Positions 23,686 to 33,327 of a DNA stretch of 64,000 nt are shown one piece after another (the stretch's first letter is position 1; every line of letters starts with the position of its first letter). The notes beneath the pieces were generated by a model that worked only from the letters and a program-made list of their open reading frames with translations, had not been told where the DNA came from and did not search any database. The DNA is from Saccharibacillus soli (lineage in GTDB: Bacteria > Bacillota > Bacilli > Paenibacillales > Paenibacillaceae), in NCBI GenBank assembly GCA_002189105.1, contig NIOB01000006.1:434001-498000 (forward strand), read 5' to 3'. A program made the translations under genes and the position numbers.

Positions 23686-24861
23686 TTGAACTTCTTCCAG
23701 GAAGCCAAATCTTTGCTCAAAGTGAATATCCGCGATTACGGCATGTACATCGCTTTGTTCGTCATCATGCTGACCTTCACCATCATGACGGACGGCTTGT
23801 TCATCTCATCGCGGAACATCAGTAACCTGCTCGATGCCACCGGCTATATCGCCGTATTGGCCGTCGGCATGACACTTGTTATCGTCATCCGGCACATCGA
23901 CCTGTCAGTCGGCTTTGCCGCCGGTTTTATGGGCGCCATCGCAGCGATCATGCTGTCACAGCTCGGCGTACCGGTCTATTTCACCATTCCGATCATCCTC
24001 GTTCTCGGTATCGTCATCGGAATGTTCAACGGTGTGCTGGTCGCTTCCGTCGGGATTCCAGCCTTCGTTTCTTCACTTGCCGGCATGTTGATCTTCCGGG
24101 GCGCCCTGCTGCAAGTGACCGAGAAGACAGGTACCATCATTGTCAAAGACGACACGTTTAATGCACTGGGCAATGGCTTCCTGCCATCGTTTGGTAAGAT
24201 TGCAGGTCTTAATGTGCTGTCGCTGATCCTCGGTGCACTGGTCATCCTGTATTTTGTCTATGCAGAAGTGACCAAACGCAACCAGAAGATCAAATACAAA
24301 TTTGAAGTGCCTTCCAACAAAATCTTTGCCATCAAGCTGGTCTTCGTATCCGCGATCATCGCTTATGTGACCTGGATTCTGGCAGGTTACAACGGCTTCT
24401 CCTGGACGGTAGTGATTACGCTGCTCGTTGTTGCCATCTACCACTTCCTGACGACGAAGACCGTACTTGGACGTCATATCTACGCAGTCGGCAGTAACCC
24501 GGAAGCCGCTCACCTGAGCGGTATCAACGTCAAGAAGATCACGTACATCGTCTTCGGTTCCATGGGCATGCTGTCCGCCCTGTCCGGCATCTTGTACACG
24601 GCGCGTCTGCAGTCGGCAACCACAACAGCGGGTACGCTGTTCGAGCTGGATGCGATCGCTGCTGCTTATGTCGGCGGTGTATCCGCAGCAGGCGGCGTGG
24701 GTCGAGTTACCGGCTCCATTATCGGTGCCGTGGTTATGGCCTCGCTGTCGAGCGGTATGAACCTGCTGGGCGTAGGCATCTCGTATCAATACATGATCCG
24801 TGGTGCGGTACTGGCTCTGGCCGTTATCTTTGACGTCATGACTCGCCGCAAGAGAGGCTAA
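23686..24861 (+). CDS. xylH: Sugar ABC transporter permease (XylH/GguB/MmsB-like)
   Basis: A 391-residue membrane protein with roughly ten hydrophobic segments. Family landmarks are NLLDATGYIAVLAVGMTLVI, GHIDLS-like RHIDLSVGF, GIPAFVSSLAGM, GRHIYAVGSNPEAAHLSGI and the C-terminal GMNLLGVG. The start is TTG 23686 with a strong GGAGGGGAAAA upstream. It ends the uptake operon; a large terminator follows. Confidence 0.92.
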   Translation: MNFFQEAKSLLKVNIRDYGMYIALFVIMLTFTIMTDGLFISSRNISNLLDATGYIAVLAVGMTLVIVIRHIDLSVGFAAGFMGAIAAIMLSQLGVPVYFTIPIILVLGIVIGMFNGVLVASVGIPAFVSSLAGMLIFRGALLQVTEKTGTIIVKDDTFNALGNGFLPSFGKIAGLNVLSLILGALVILYFVYAEVTKRNQKIKYKFEVPSNKIFAIKLVFVSAIIAYVTWILAGYNGFSWTVVITLLVVAIYHFLTTKTVLGRHIYAVGSNPEAAHLSGINVKKITYIVFGSMGMLSALSGILYTARLQSATTTAGTLFELDAIAAAYVGGVSAAGGVGRVTGSIIGAVVMASLSSGMNLLGVGISYQYMIRGAVLALAVIFDVMTRRKRG

Positions 24862-24953
24862 CGCCATCCCCGGCGTCTCTACTCTGGCTTGTCGTAACGA
24901 ATCGGATCGCTTGGTGGGAACATTCGGTTTCGCTTCGCAGTCCTGCTTTTCAC

Positions 24954-25007
24954 AGCCGCTCTCGCGTTTTCTTTTCTTCGGAAAAGAAGGCGTGGGAGCG
25001 GCTTTTT
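24954..25007 (+). terminator. Terminator of the sugar transport operon
   Basis: A long hairpin (AGCCGCTC ... GAGCGGCT, extended by TTTTCTTTTC/GAAAAGAA around a TTCG loop) is followed by TTTTT. It lies 90 bases after the permease stop. Confidence 0.88.
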
Positions 25008-25320
25008 GATATTCGGGACGTGTAGGAGGCAGGTGGTGATCTTTAAGGCATCCTCTTACTTCGCTGTACAGTGGTCTTTACTTCACTGCACCGTAGTATC
25101 CGCTCTTCTGAGCGCTTCTTTACGGAACATCCTTCTAGTATGAAGCTTTTATTATAAAGCCTTTTTCTTCATCATTTTTTATCTCTCAGATGTACCATCA
25201 GACGCCCCACCCAGCAGTTTATGAATACGAAGACAGCGCACGACCACACGCTGATCCATGCAAGTCAGTGAAAATGGGTAATATCCAGTACGCGGTCAGA
25301 TCTTCACTTCCTGTCATCGC

Positions 25321-25345
25321 GCTAACGGACATACAATCCGTTAGC
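25321..25345. repeat. Perfect 9-bp inverted repeat in the gap before the Gfo/Idh gene
   Basis: GCTAACGGA (25321-25329) and TCCGTTAGC (25337-25345) flank a 7-base spacer. The surrounding 25008-25572 region has only short reading frames in both directions with no binding site, and I see no gene there. The repeat could be an operator or a terminator without a T-run. Confidence 0.5.
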
Positions 25346-25572
25346 ACGGAAAAAGGCTTGATTTGCCGCTCTAAGGGATATAGAATCCGCGCCGCTGGCT
25401 TGCTACCTTTTCCGATGCCAATCTGGTAAAGTGTACAGAGAAAGGCCTTACATAACGAGCGGCACGGATGCCGCATGGTGAATTCTAAGAATGTATGTGA
25501 GTTAGGAGCGACTCATCACCATGTAAGCCGAAAACGATTTCTATCTTAATATTCGATCAAGGAGGAACTATC

Positions 25573-26577
25573 ATGAGCGAGGCAGCAAACGGCAAGATCA
25601 AGTGGGGAATTCTCGGTACGGGTTGGATTGCCGAGCAGTTCGCGTCAGATTTGAAGCACGCTTCCAATGGCGAACTGTATGCGATTGGTTCGCGTACGCT
25701 GGAGAGCGCCAGCCAATTTGCAGAGAAATTCGGTGCCCCGGTATCCCACGGCAGCTATGAAGAATTGGCGAATGATCCGCAGGTGGATGCCATCTACATT
25801 GCGACTCCCCATCCTTTTCATAAAGAAAATGTGCTGACCGCACTCGCCGGGGGCAAGGCCGTGCTGTGCGAGAAACCTTTTACCGTCAGTGCTCCTGAAC
25901 TTCAAGAGCTGATCGAATCGGCACGCGAAAAGAAGCTGTTCCTGATGGAGGCCATGTGGTCGCGTTTCCTGCCGCCGCTTGTGCAGGTGCGCAAATGGCT
26001 GGACGAGGACAAAATCGGTGACGTTCGTGTCGTCAAAGCCGAGTTTGGATTTGATGCGGGCTGGAATCCGGAAGGTCGTCTGCTGAATCCGGAACTGGGC
26101 GGCGGAGCGCTGCTGGATGCCGGCATCTACCCCGTTTCCTTTGCTTCCATGGTACTGGGGCCGAATCCAGAGAATATCTGGACAACCGCACATATCGGCG
26201 AGACCGGCGTAGATGAGCACTTTACCATTATGCTCGATTACGGGGACGGCAAGACCGCTTCGCTGCATGGCGCGGTGCGTCTGGATTTCCCGAACGATGC
26301 GTTTATTCATGGCACGAAGGGATATATCCATATTCCGCAGTTCCTATTCGCCAAGGAAGCCACGCTCCATGTCTCTGGCGAAGAACCGGTAAAGGTTACG
26401 GATGACCGGGAAGATCGCGGCATCAAGGGTTACGCGTACGAAGCAGAAGAAGTGGGCCGTGCGCTGCTGGAAGGCCGCCGTGAGAGCACCGTCATTACGC
26501 TGGCTGAATCGATGGGCATTATGCGCCTGATGGATAATGTACGCGGACAATGGGGCTTAAAATATCCGTTTGAGTGA
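25573..26577 (+). CDS. Gfo/Idh/MocA family oxidoreductase
   Basis: A 334-residue NAD(P)-dependent dehydrogenase of the type that oxidises sugars or inositol. The N-terminal Rossmann motif WGILGTGWIAEQFA and the conserved EKPF (catalytic Lys) are clear, and the C-terminal alpha/beta domain includes GGGALLDAGIYPVSF. The start has AAGGAGGAACT upstream. It stands alone after the sugar operon; the substrate is unknown. Confidence 0.92.
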   Translation: MSEAANGKIKWGILGTGWIAEQFASDLKHASNGELYAIGSRTLESASQFAEKFGAPVSHGSYEELANDPQVDAIYIATPHPFHKENVLTALAGGKAVLCEKPFTVSAPELQELIESAREKKLFLMEAMWSRFLPPLVQVRKWLDEDKIGDVRVVKAEFGFDAGWNPEGRLLNPELGGGALLDAGIYPVSFASMVLGPNPENIWTTAHIGETGVDEHFTIMLDYGDGKTASLHGAVRLDFPNDAFIHGTKGYIHIPQFLFAKEATLHVSGEEPVKVTDDREDRGIKGYAYEAEEVGRALLEGRRESTVITLAESMGIMRLMDNVRGQWGLKYPFE

Positions 26578-26702
26578 AGAATAACGTTTCATCCTTTCAT
26601 ACCTGCCGGGCTTCTTCCGAGAAGTCCGGTTTTTCTATCCCTTTTGCGGGTAAATAACTTCAGGTAAACACTTCCATGTACATAACAGAGGGGGAGCAGG
26701 CA

Positions 26703-27812
26703 GTGAAGAAATGGACAGCAGCGGCATTGGCGGTAGGACTTGGGTTTACGATCGTTACGGCTTCGCCAGCAGCCTATGCAGCAGATTCGGCGTCAGCCAT
26801 TGTAAACGGTACAGCCAAGCCGGTCAGCTACGACGCAATCGGAACGTTGAGTGAGGGACTGGCTTCGTTCTGGAACGCGGGCAGCAAATTATATGGATAT
26901 ACGGATACGAACGGGAAGACGGTCATCAAGGCGCAATATAATGAAGTAAAGCCGTTTAGCGAAGGACTGGCTGCCGTACGCAAGGGCAAGCTGTGGGGAT
27001 TCGTGGACAAAAGCGGCAAAGTGGTCATTCAACCGCAATATGAACGCGTGGTGGAAGGCTTCAGCGAGGGACTTGCAGCCGTACGCAAAGCTGGAGGCAA
27101 ATGGACGTACATCAACAAGAGCGGCAAAGCGACATTAACCGCAGCGTATGATGAGGTGCATGAGTTCAAGAACGGCATGGCCATCGTGTGGAAGAAAAAA
27201 GGAGCGGCCTATCTGGGTGGATTCATCGACAGCAAAGGCAAAGAGATCGTCAAACCGCAGTATCCGATGGTGAATGTATTCAGCGAAGGACTGGCTCCCA
27301 TCCTGCAAAATGGCAAGTGGGGCTATATCGACAAGAAGGGTAAAGTCGTCGTGAAGCCGCAGTTCGAGGGCGCTGCCCCATTCAGCGAAGGATTGGCGAT
27401 GGTGCGGCAGCAGGGCAAATACGGGTATATCAACAAGACGGGAAAATGGATCGTCAAGGCGCAGTATACGGGCGGTCAAGCGTTTAGTGAGGGTCGGGCA
27501 GCCGTAAAGATCGGTGGAAGCGCCAATGACCGCAGCGGCAAATGGGGCTACATCGGAACAACCGGCCAACTGGTGATTCCTGCGCAGTTCAGCGACGAAG
27601 GGGCGGAGATCGGTTCCTTCAAGGAAGGCCTCGCATTTGTGCAGCGTCCGGACGCCAGCAAGGTTCTGATTGATCGTTTCGGCAGGGTGCAGGTAGAGCT
27701 GAACAGCATTGATGTCACGGTAGGCGAGTTCCAGGGCGGCACGGCGATTGTGCATACCTGGACGGAAGCCGATCATTATTACTTTATGAAGAATCCGCTC
27801 AAGAGCAAATAA
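26703..27812 (+). CDS. Secreted WG-repeat protein
   Basis: A 369-residue exported protein with a signal peptide cleaved near AYAADS, followed by about seven WG/KWG repeats of the pattern GYIDKxGKxVIxPQYxxVxxFSEGLAxVxxxGK. Such beta-rich repeat proteins are common in Paenibacillus cell envelopes; function is unknown. GTG 26703 is chosen because GGGGGAG lies just upstream and the signal peptide then begins properly with basic residues; an in-frame ATG at 26676 covers the binding site. Confidence 0.88.
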   Translation: MKKWTAAALAVGLGFTIVTASPAAYAADSASAIVNGTAKPVSYDAIGTLSEGLASFWNAGSKLYGYTDTNGKTVIKAQYNEVKPFSEGLAAVRKGKLWGFVDKSGKVVIQPQYERVVEGFSEGLAAVRKAGGKWTYINKSGKATLTAAYDEVHEFKNGMAIVWKKKGAAYLGGFIDSKGKEIVKPQYPMVNVFSEGLAPILQNGKWGYIDKKGKVVVKPQFEGAAPFSEGLAMVRQQGKYGYINKTGKWIVKAQYTGGQAFSEGRAAVKIGGSANDRSGKWGYIGTTGQLVIPAQFSDEGAEIGSFKEGLAFVQRPDASKVLIDRFGRVQVELNSIDVTVGEFQGGTAIVHTWTEADHYYFMKNPLKSK

Positions 27813-27825
27813 AAATTTGTCATGT

Positions 27826-27873
27826 AAAAAAGCTGGCTTCGCCCGATTCATCGGGTAGGAAGCCAGCTTTTTT
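27826..27873. terminator. Bidirectional terminator between WG-repeat and exonuclease genes
   Basis: AAAAAAGCTGGCTTC pairs with GAAGCCAGCTTTTTT around an inner CCCGA/TCGGG stem. It serves two convergent genes. Confidence 0.9.
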
Positions 27874-27911
27874 GGGTTGGAGATTAACGTTCGTCTATCA
27901 CTCTATTCAGT

Positions 27912-28796
27912 TTAACGCTCTGTCTGCCGGGTAGCGCTGTTGTCATCCAGGGACGGATGTTCTTCTACGGATGCCGGGCGATCTTCGTGCGCTGCTCCAT
28001 CCTCCGAATCCGTCTCCTTGGCTTCTCCTTCTGCCTTCGTGGGCATGGGGAATTCCGGCAGGGCGTCGAAGTAGGCGCGAAGTTCGGCTTCCTTGCGCGG
28101 ATCTTCAAAGTTAATTTTCTCACCGAGGTAATGCTTGAGTGCCAGTTCCCAAGTCGGCGCAAGGCGGCGCGAAGCCAGTGACTTGGCGGCAGAACGTACC
28201 AGACGGCGCTCTTTGGAATTGGAGAACGAGTCCTTGTAGACCTTGGCTTGTGTCAGATCGAGCTTGTCGTAGACAGCGCGGAAAATGTCGGCGGTCATTA
28301 ACGCATCATCCAGCGCACGGTGCGCAGCACCTGAAGCTTCGATGTTCAGCAGGGTCAGGGCGCCTTCGACACTGACGTCATTCTTGAGCCCCTGCGTTTG
28401 CAGGAAGCCCTTGAGCAGATCCAGCGAAGGGGTCTGTGTCCAGTATGTTTCGTCCAGCTTGTGCATGCGCACGTCCTGCACGATCCGCTTGATGTCCTCG
28501 CCGCCCCAGACGACGAAAGTGATCGGACCGGGCTTGGCCTCCAACCAACTGCGGAAATCCGCGATGACCTTGGGGAAACGGGCGGCGGTGTCGATCGATT
28601 CCTGTGGAATCCCTGTTTTTTTCTTAATAAACGAATTCAGCTTGGCGAAGTACACGGGCTTGATAAATGCAGCAAAGGTATCGGTATCGCGCAGCGAATC
28701 GTCCAGCCGAACCGCTCCAATCTCGATGACTTCCATAGGGTGCGGACTGGCGAACTTGCGGCCGTTAAATTCAATATCCAGAACAATATAATTCAA
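27912..28796 (-). CDS. KapD-like DEDDh exonuclease with acidic C-terminal tail
   Basis: A 294-residue 3'-5' exonuclease of the DnaQ/ERI-1/KapD class. Metal-binding residues appear as D7-x-E9 (VLDIEFN), VVWGGED and HRALDDALMTA. After about residue 220 comes an Arg/Lys-rich helical part and a Glu/Asp-rich tail (KAEGEAKETDSEDGAAHEDR). KapD-like proteins trim RNA 3' ends in some systems; the substrate here is unknown. TTG 28796 is preferred because GGAGG lies 8 bases upstream; the ATG at 28811 overlaps that binding site. Confidence 0.85.
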   Translation of the reverse strand: MNYIVLDIEFNGRKFASPHPMEVIEIGAVRLDDSLRDTDTFAAFIKPVYFAKLNSFIKKKTGIPQESIDTAARFPKVIADFRSWLEAKPGPITFVVWGGEDIKRIVQDVRMHKLDETYWTQTPSLDLLKGFLQTQGLKNDVSVEGALTLLNIEASGAAHRALDDALMTADIFRAVYDKLDLTQAKVYKDSFSNSKERRLVRSAAKSLASRRLAPTWELALKHYLGEKINFEDPRKEAELRAYFDALPEFPMPTKAEGEAKETDSEDGAAHEDRPASVEEHPSLDDNSATRQTER

Positions 28797-29002
28797 AAGG
28801 TCTGCCTCCATGCCTATTCAAAAATTGAGTTACAAGCGCTAGATACAGTTTAACAAAAAAACGTCCATAACGGGGGAGATTGCACATGGAATCCTGAAAG
28901 GCTTCCTGGCAAGCAAAATAGGCGTCCAATCGCCTCGATAGACGGAAATTGGAATTAACAAGCATCCAATGGAAAAAAACAGAATTTCGCCATGGAGATA
29001 TG

Positions 29003-29030
29003 TAATTATTTTGTCGAAAAAAACCGATAA
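29003..29030 (+). promoter_or_regulatory. SigD-type (flagellar/chemotaxis) promoter
   Basis: ACCGATAA (29023-29030) is one base from the SigD -10 GCCGATAA, with TAATTATT (29003-29010) resembling the -35 TAAAGTTT at a 12-base spacing. It lies 58 bases before the chemoreceptor start, which is the expected place and regulon. Confidence 0.6.
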
Positions 29031-29087
29031 ACGGCTCATAGGGATCTTGCTACGTGGAAGTCCCAAGCAGAGAGGGGAAAGTGAAGC

Positions 29088-31187
29088 ATGAAAAAACAGA
29101 CAGAGAAAAAAGCAATAAACAAAGAAGCGTTAGAGCAGGTGCAGCCAGGTACCGGAAAAAAAGGCATGTCACTCAAAATCAAGCTTCCACTTCTGATTAG
29201 CGCATTAATTGTGGTGGTTCTGCTGGCGAGCAGCACGGTCACCTATCTATACGGCTCGAAACTGCTGACCGAAAAAAGCCGGGATGAAGTCAACGCCAAT
29301 GCGGATCGACTGAGCGAAGGGTTATCCACGACGGTAGATCTGGAGAGTCAGCTTGGTCACGCGATGTCCGTGGCTCCCGTACTGCACGATCTGCTCACGC
29401 TGCGCGAATCGGGCTCCATGACGGACGATCAGTTCTTCTCGCCAAGCAACGAGGTTCAGCAGAGAGCCAATCAATTGTTCCGTCAGACGCTGGAAGGGAC
29501 ACAGGGCATCGAATCCATGATGGTCACGGACAACAAGGGAACCGTAGTAGCCGGGAATAATCCCGATTCGCTCAAGGGCGACCGTTCCGACCGTGAATAT
29601 TTCAAGCAGGTCATGAAGACCGGGCAGCCCGTAGTCAGCGATGCCATCGTATCGAAGACCACAGGCAGTCTGATCGTCGTTTTCGCCCAGCCTGTGAAGG
29701 ACAATAATGGCAAGATGATGGGCGTTCAGGTCAATACCATCGCGGCTGATTTCTTCGTAAGCAAGCTCAAGGATATTCGCATTAACGGGGAAGGCTTCAT
29801 CACTGTCACCAGTCGTGGAGGCACGGTGATCTACAGTTCCAAGGATGAATCCACCATCGGCAAGCCTTTTGAAGCCGCAGGATTCGATAAGCTGCTGGCA
29901 GCGGAGACCCAAGGCACCATCCTCAAGGGTGATGTGCAAAATGAAGATTCGTACATCCGGTACGCCAAGATTCCGATGGCAGATTGGGTCATTCTCGTTC
30001 AGGACTCGTACAGCGACATCAACCGTCCGCTGGGTGAGCTGATGCGGGCGATGGTCATCTCGCTGATCGCCGCCATTCTGCTGGCGATCATCGTCGGAAC
30101 CCTGATCTCGCGCAGCATCACTTCACCGATTGCCAAGCTGACGGCTCTGTTCAAACGTCTGGCTCAAGGGGAGCTGACCGTACAGGCGGATGGCAAATAC
30201 AAGAGCGAATTTGCCGATCTGGCAGACAGCTTCAATACGATGGTGGACAGCAACAAGCAGCTCATCGGTTATATGAACCACTCCATTGAAGTTCTCAATA
30301 CAAGCACGACCGAATTGGAGAAAACGTCACAGGTTACGGCGCGTTCGCTGGGTGAGACGTCCGTGACTTCGATGGAAATTGCCAAGGCGATGGAGATGCA
30401 GTCCCAGGATACCGAGCGGATCGTCAACCGTTTCTACGGTATTGGGGAACGGATTGAATCGTTGGGTCAGAAGACCGACGTGATTCGAGGCAGTGCCGAT
30501 TCGATCGGACGCGTCTTCGAGACCAGCAGCAGCGTGGTCAACAGTCTGATCGACATCAACGCCCGCAACGAAGCGGAGATTCAGAACATCTCGGGCACTA
30601 CCGAACGCCTGGCGGAAAGTTCGCAGCGAATTGGCCAGATTACGGGCGCGATCAACCAGATCTCCACGCAGACCAACCTGCTGGCGTTGAACGCTTCGAT
30701 TGAGGCGGCAAGAGCGGGCGAACATGGACGAGGATTTGCCGTTGTCGCAGACGAGATTCGCAAACTGGCCCAACAGTCGTCCGATCAGGCGAATGAGATT
30801 GGGGACATCATCCGGCAGACGCTGGAGCAGGTCGAAAAGAGCAACGAGAGCGTAAGCGCTATTCGGGCCATCTCGTCGAGCCAGAACGAATATGTCGATC
30901 GGACACGCGAAGCATTTGAAGAGATCCTGTCGAGCGTGACAGCCATTACCGATCAGATTCGCAATATGGCTACCGAGTTCAAAGGCATGGAAACCGACAA
31001 AAACGACGTTCTGGAAGCGGCGCAAAGTCTGTCGGCTTCGGGTGAAGAAGTATCCGCTTCGGTTGAAGAAGTGACAGCAACCGTACAGGAACAATCCGGC
31101 ATGGTTCAGCATCTGGCTGAGATGGTGCAGAGCATTGAGCGCCTGACCGGACAACTGGGCGAAGCAGCCGCGAAGTTCAAAATCTAA
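29088..31187 (+). CDS. Methyl-accepting chemotaxis protein (dCache type)
   Basis: A 699-residue chemoreceptor. A basic cytoplasmic tail is followed by TM1 (about 30-50) and a dCache-type extracellular sensor of about 260 residues ([21 protein letters not shown] is typical of the membrane-distal pocket; 29581-29643). TM2 (about 317-338), HAMP (about 340-392) and the signalling domain follow, with the conserved hairpin tip region [20 protein letters not shown]. It relays ligand binding to CheA. Ligand unknown; dCache receptors often sense amino acids or organic acids. The start has AGAGGGGAAAG upstream. Confidence 0.95.
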   Translation: MKKQTEKKAINKEALEQVQPGTGKKGMSLKIKLPLLISALIVVVLLASSTVTYLYGSKLLTEKSRDEVNANADRLSEGLSTTVDLESQLGHAMSVAPVLHDLLTLRESGSMTDDQFFSPSNEVQQRANQLFRQTLEGTQGIESMMVTDNKGTVVAGNNPDSLKGDRSDREYFKQVMKTGQPVVSDAIVSKTTGSLIVVFAQPVKDNNGKMMGVQVNTIAADFFVSKLKDIRINGEGFITVTSRGGTVIYSSKDESTIGKPFEAAGFDKLLAAETQGTILKGDVQNEDSYIRYAKIPMADWVILVQDSYSDINRPLGELMRAMVISLIAAILLAIIVGTLISRSITSPIAKLTALFKRLAQGELTVQADGKYKSEFADLADSFNTMVDSNKQLIGYMNHSIEVLNTSTTELEKTSQVTARSLGETSVTSMEIAKAMEMQSQDTERIVNRFYGIGERIESLGQKTDVIRGSADSIGRVFETSSSVVNSLIDINARNEAEIQNISGTTERLAESSQRIGQITGAINQISTQTNLLALNASIEAARAGEHGRGFAVVADEIRKLAQQSSDQANEIGDIIRQTLEQVEKSNESVSAIRAISSSQNEYVDRTREAFEEILSSVTAITDQIRNMATEFKGMETDKNDVLEAAQSLSASGEEVSASVEEVTATVQEQSGMVQHLAEMVQSIERLTGQLGEAAAKFKI

Positions 31188-31279
31188 GCAAGGATCTGTA
31201 AGGGTTCAGCAGCGCCCGCAGCAAAAGGTCTGTCTGCCCACAGCTTGAAGCGGTGGGGCAGAAGTAAGGGGGAAATGGG

Positions 31280-31681
31280 ATGCCGATTATGCCAATCGAC
31301 AACGTCAGACACACTTCACGGGTGATGCCGGTTCAAGCCGTCCAGCCCGTACATCGTTCACAAGCCGTTGGACCGAGGTTCCAGCTCCCCACAAGCACGC
31401 CGCGATCTCGCCAGAATGAGCGTAAATTAAGTGCCGGACGCAGCATTGTTGTGCATGAGGAAGGGTATGTCCGCCGCTATGGGCTATTGCCGGATGGAAC
31501 GCGAATTCTGATCTCGGAAGAACCGGAATCCTCGGCTCATCCGTTCCCGCTTCCGCACCATGAAGCGCCGCCCATCCTTCATGCCGAATCTGCGGAGGAT
31601 GAGCCGAACCCGGAGCAGCGAATGAAGGCCAGCAGTCAAAAGTTGAAGGCGCTGCTCGGCGATAGGAAAACTATTGGGTAA
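31280..31681 (+). CDS. Hypothetical protein, 133 residues
   Basis: A soluble protein with a Pro/Gln/Val-rich N terminus (VMPVQAVQPVHRSQAVG), a short central block with SIVVHEEGYVRRYGLLPDG, and an acidic C terminus. No signal peptide, membrane segment or Cys. AAGGGGGAAA precedes the start and a terminator follows, so it is a single-gene unit. I do not recognise the family. Confidence 0.6.
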   Translation: MPIMPIDNVRHTSRVMPVQAVQPVHRSQAVGPRFQLPTSTPRSRQNERKLSAGRSIVVHEEGYVRRYGLLPDGTRILISEEPESSAHPFPLPHHEAPPILHAESAEDEPNPEQRMKASSQKLKALLGDRKTIG

Positions 31682-31688
31682 TCATCTC

Positions 31689-31728
31689 AGAGCCTTGCCG
31701 GTTGATATACAGCCGGCGAGGCTCTTTT
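31689..31728 (+). terminator. Terminator after the 133-residue protein gene
   Basis: AGAGCCTTGCCGG pairs with CCGGCGAGGCTCT (one G-U), followed by TTTT. Confidence 0.88.
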
Positions 31729-31951
31729 TATGGAAGGCAGGATAGGACCTAAGAGCCATTGAGAAAAATGGTAAAAAATGAGATATTGACCTTGGAAAGT
31801 CGTTTAGTTCTTAAAGTCGTCTGTAAGCAGTCAGGAGAAGCCCATCATCTCCCGATAATTGTAAGCGCTATACATTTAAGTTCCGTTTTTCACAATAATG
31901 CTCTATCCATCTTGTTCAAGCTCGTGCAGCATTATTCATCAAGGAGAGGAC

Positions 31952-33295
31952 GTGATTGGGATGTTATTTGAAGTGAAGGAAGGAATCTGGTTCGACAATC
32001 TGAGCGCGACCATTCATCGAGGTACGCCGGGAGGAAGACGCAGGAAAGAGCCGGGCTGGGAGCCTGAGCCGCGCAGAGGACAGAACTGGCGCCCCACGTT
32101 GGTCTATCTCTCCGCCTCGGAGTCTCCGTCCAGCTGCCGATCCTGCCATGCCGATTGCGGTTCGCACCCCTTCATCCAGACAGCCAAGCCTTTCTTTACG
32201 TTTGCCGACTATGTGGAGAGTTACGAGCGTCTGAGCCGCGTGTTTGGCGGATTCGATACCTTATCGTTTTTCGGTGATCCTCTCGCTCACTTTGACGATC
32301 TTCGCCGATTTATCGTGCACCTGGACACGCATGTACCTCGTGAACAATGGCCAGATCTGGCCATTCACGTGGACCCGGCATCGGTGACTCGTCAGCAGAT
32401 GGATGTTCTGGAGCATTACGGGTTTCGGATTGCCGCCGAGATTGGATCGCTGAAACAGACCACACAGGAGGGCGGACGTACGCTGACCGACGCCATGGAT
32501 CGCAACGCCTATAATCGGGTGCTGCGCGGCATTGACCGTTTTACCGATCGGGATATTCATGTGTTCGCGCAGTATACATTTGACCGGTCACAGCTGGATC
32601 GCTATGAGCCGGGACTTGCCGCCGAGTGGTACTCCCGGCTTGAGAGCCTTCAGATGGATAATTACGATGTCATTCCACTGGGTTCGTCGATCTCACGCGC
32701 GCGCTTTGGTGTGGATGAACAAGACCAGTGGGAGGAGGCGAGAGCACGTTATCTGACGTTCTGCGAGGAATCCGCCGATTATTATCTGCATAAACTTCTG
32801 GAAGACGACATTGCCAAGCTGCCCCGCATGTTCGTCGGACTGCTGCTCAGAATCATGACCCAGACGCTCTACCCGGACTGCTCTGCAGGATATTCGCTGT
32901 CCCTTACACCGGATCGCAAGATCTTCCCTTGTGCGGCATTTGCCGCGGACGATCGCTTTGCCGTGCCGCTTGACGAGCTAAACAGTCCGGAAGATTTGAC
33001 CGCCAATCCCTGGTTCCGGGGCATCCAGGAGGCGGAACGTCTTCGTTCATCCAAGTGTGAAAAATGTATGGCTCTGCGCGCATGCAGTGTGTGGTGCAAG
33101 GCGCAGGCGCTGGACGAATCCAGCCCTTTCGATCAATCGATGGATGAACGCTGTATGCTGATGAGCGTCTATACACGGCGAATCGTCCAATTTCTGGTGG
33201 AGCAGTATCCCAAACAGCGGGAGTTTATTCGCACCAAACTGCTGGCCTACGACCGTGACCGGCTGCGTCAGAAGAGTGCTTATGAGACGGTTTAG
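31952..33295 (+). CDS. Radical SAM/SPASM-like protein with atypical cysteine motif
   Basis: A 447-residue protein laid out like a radical SAM enzyme with a SPASM-type C terminus. The N-terminal cluster motif reads SCRSCHADCG, a C-x2-C-x3-C spacing instead of the canonical C-x3-C-x2-C. The SAM-contact region reads FFGDPL where GGEPL is usual. The C-terminal part has DCSAGYSLSL, KIFPCAAF, KCEKCMALRACSVWC and a final RCM, which fits SPASM-type auxiliary cluster ligands. The GTG at 31952 has AAGGAG 5 bases upstream; ATG 31961 is the alternative. No small Cys-rich precursor gene is seen beside it. The enzyme could be a real noncanonical SAM enzyme or a protein that has lost this chemistry. Confidence 0.72.
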   Translation: MIGMLFEVKEGIWFDNLSATIHRGTPGGRRRKEPGWEPEPRRGQNWRPTLVYLSASESPSSCRSCHADCGSHPFIQTAKPFFTFADYVESYERLSRVFGGFDTLSFFGDPLAHFDDLRRFIVHLDTHVPREQWPDLAIHVDPASVTRQQMDVLEHYGFRIAAEIGSLKQTTQEGGRTLTDAMDRNAYNRVLRGIDRFTDRDIHVFAQYTFDRSQLDRYEPGLAAEWYSRLESLQMDNYDVIPLGSSISRARFGVDEQDQWEEARARYLTFCEESADYYLHKLLEDDIAKLPRMFVGLLLRIMTQTLYPDCSAGYSLSLTPDRKIFPCAAFAADDRFAVPLDELNSPEDLTANPWFRGIQEAERLRSSKCEKCMALRACSVWCKAQALDESSPFDQSMDERCMLMSVYTRRIVQFLVEQYPKQREFIRTKLLAYDRDRLRQKSAYETV

Positions 33296-33327
33296 TCCGT
33301 CACAGCTGCTCTGAATCCCACTCTGCT

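Noticed and set aside
25190-25476. Short frames on both strands in the gap before the Gfo/Idh gene
   Set aside because: No binding site, no protein-like features, and the two overlap each other.
28850-29087. A cyclic-di-GMP (GEMM) riboswitch before the chemoreceptor
   Set aside because: The conserved GEMM blocks are not present in the right order; a SigD-type promoter explains the region better.
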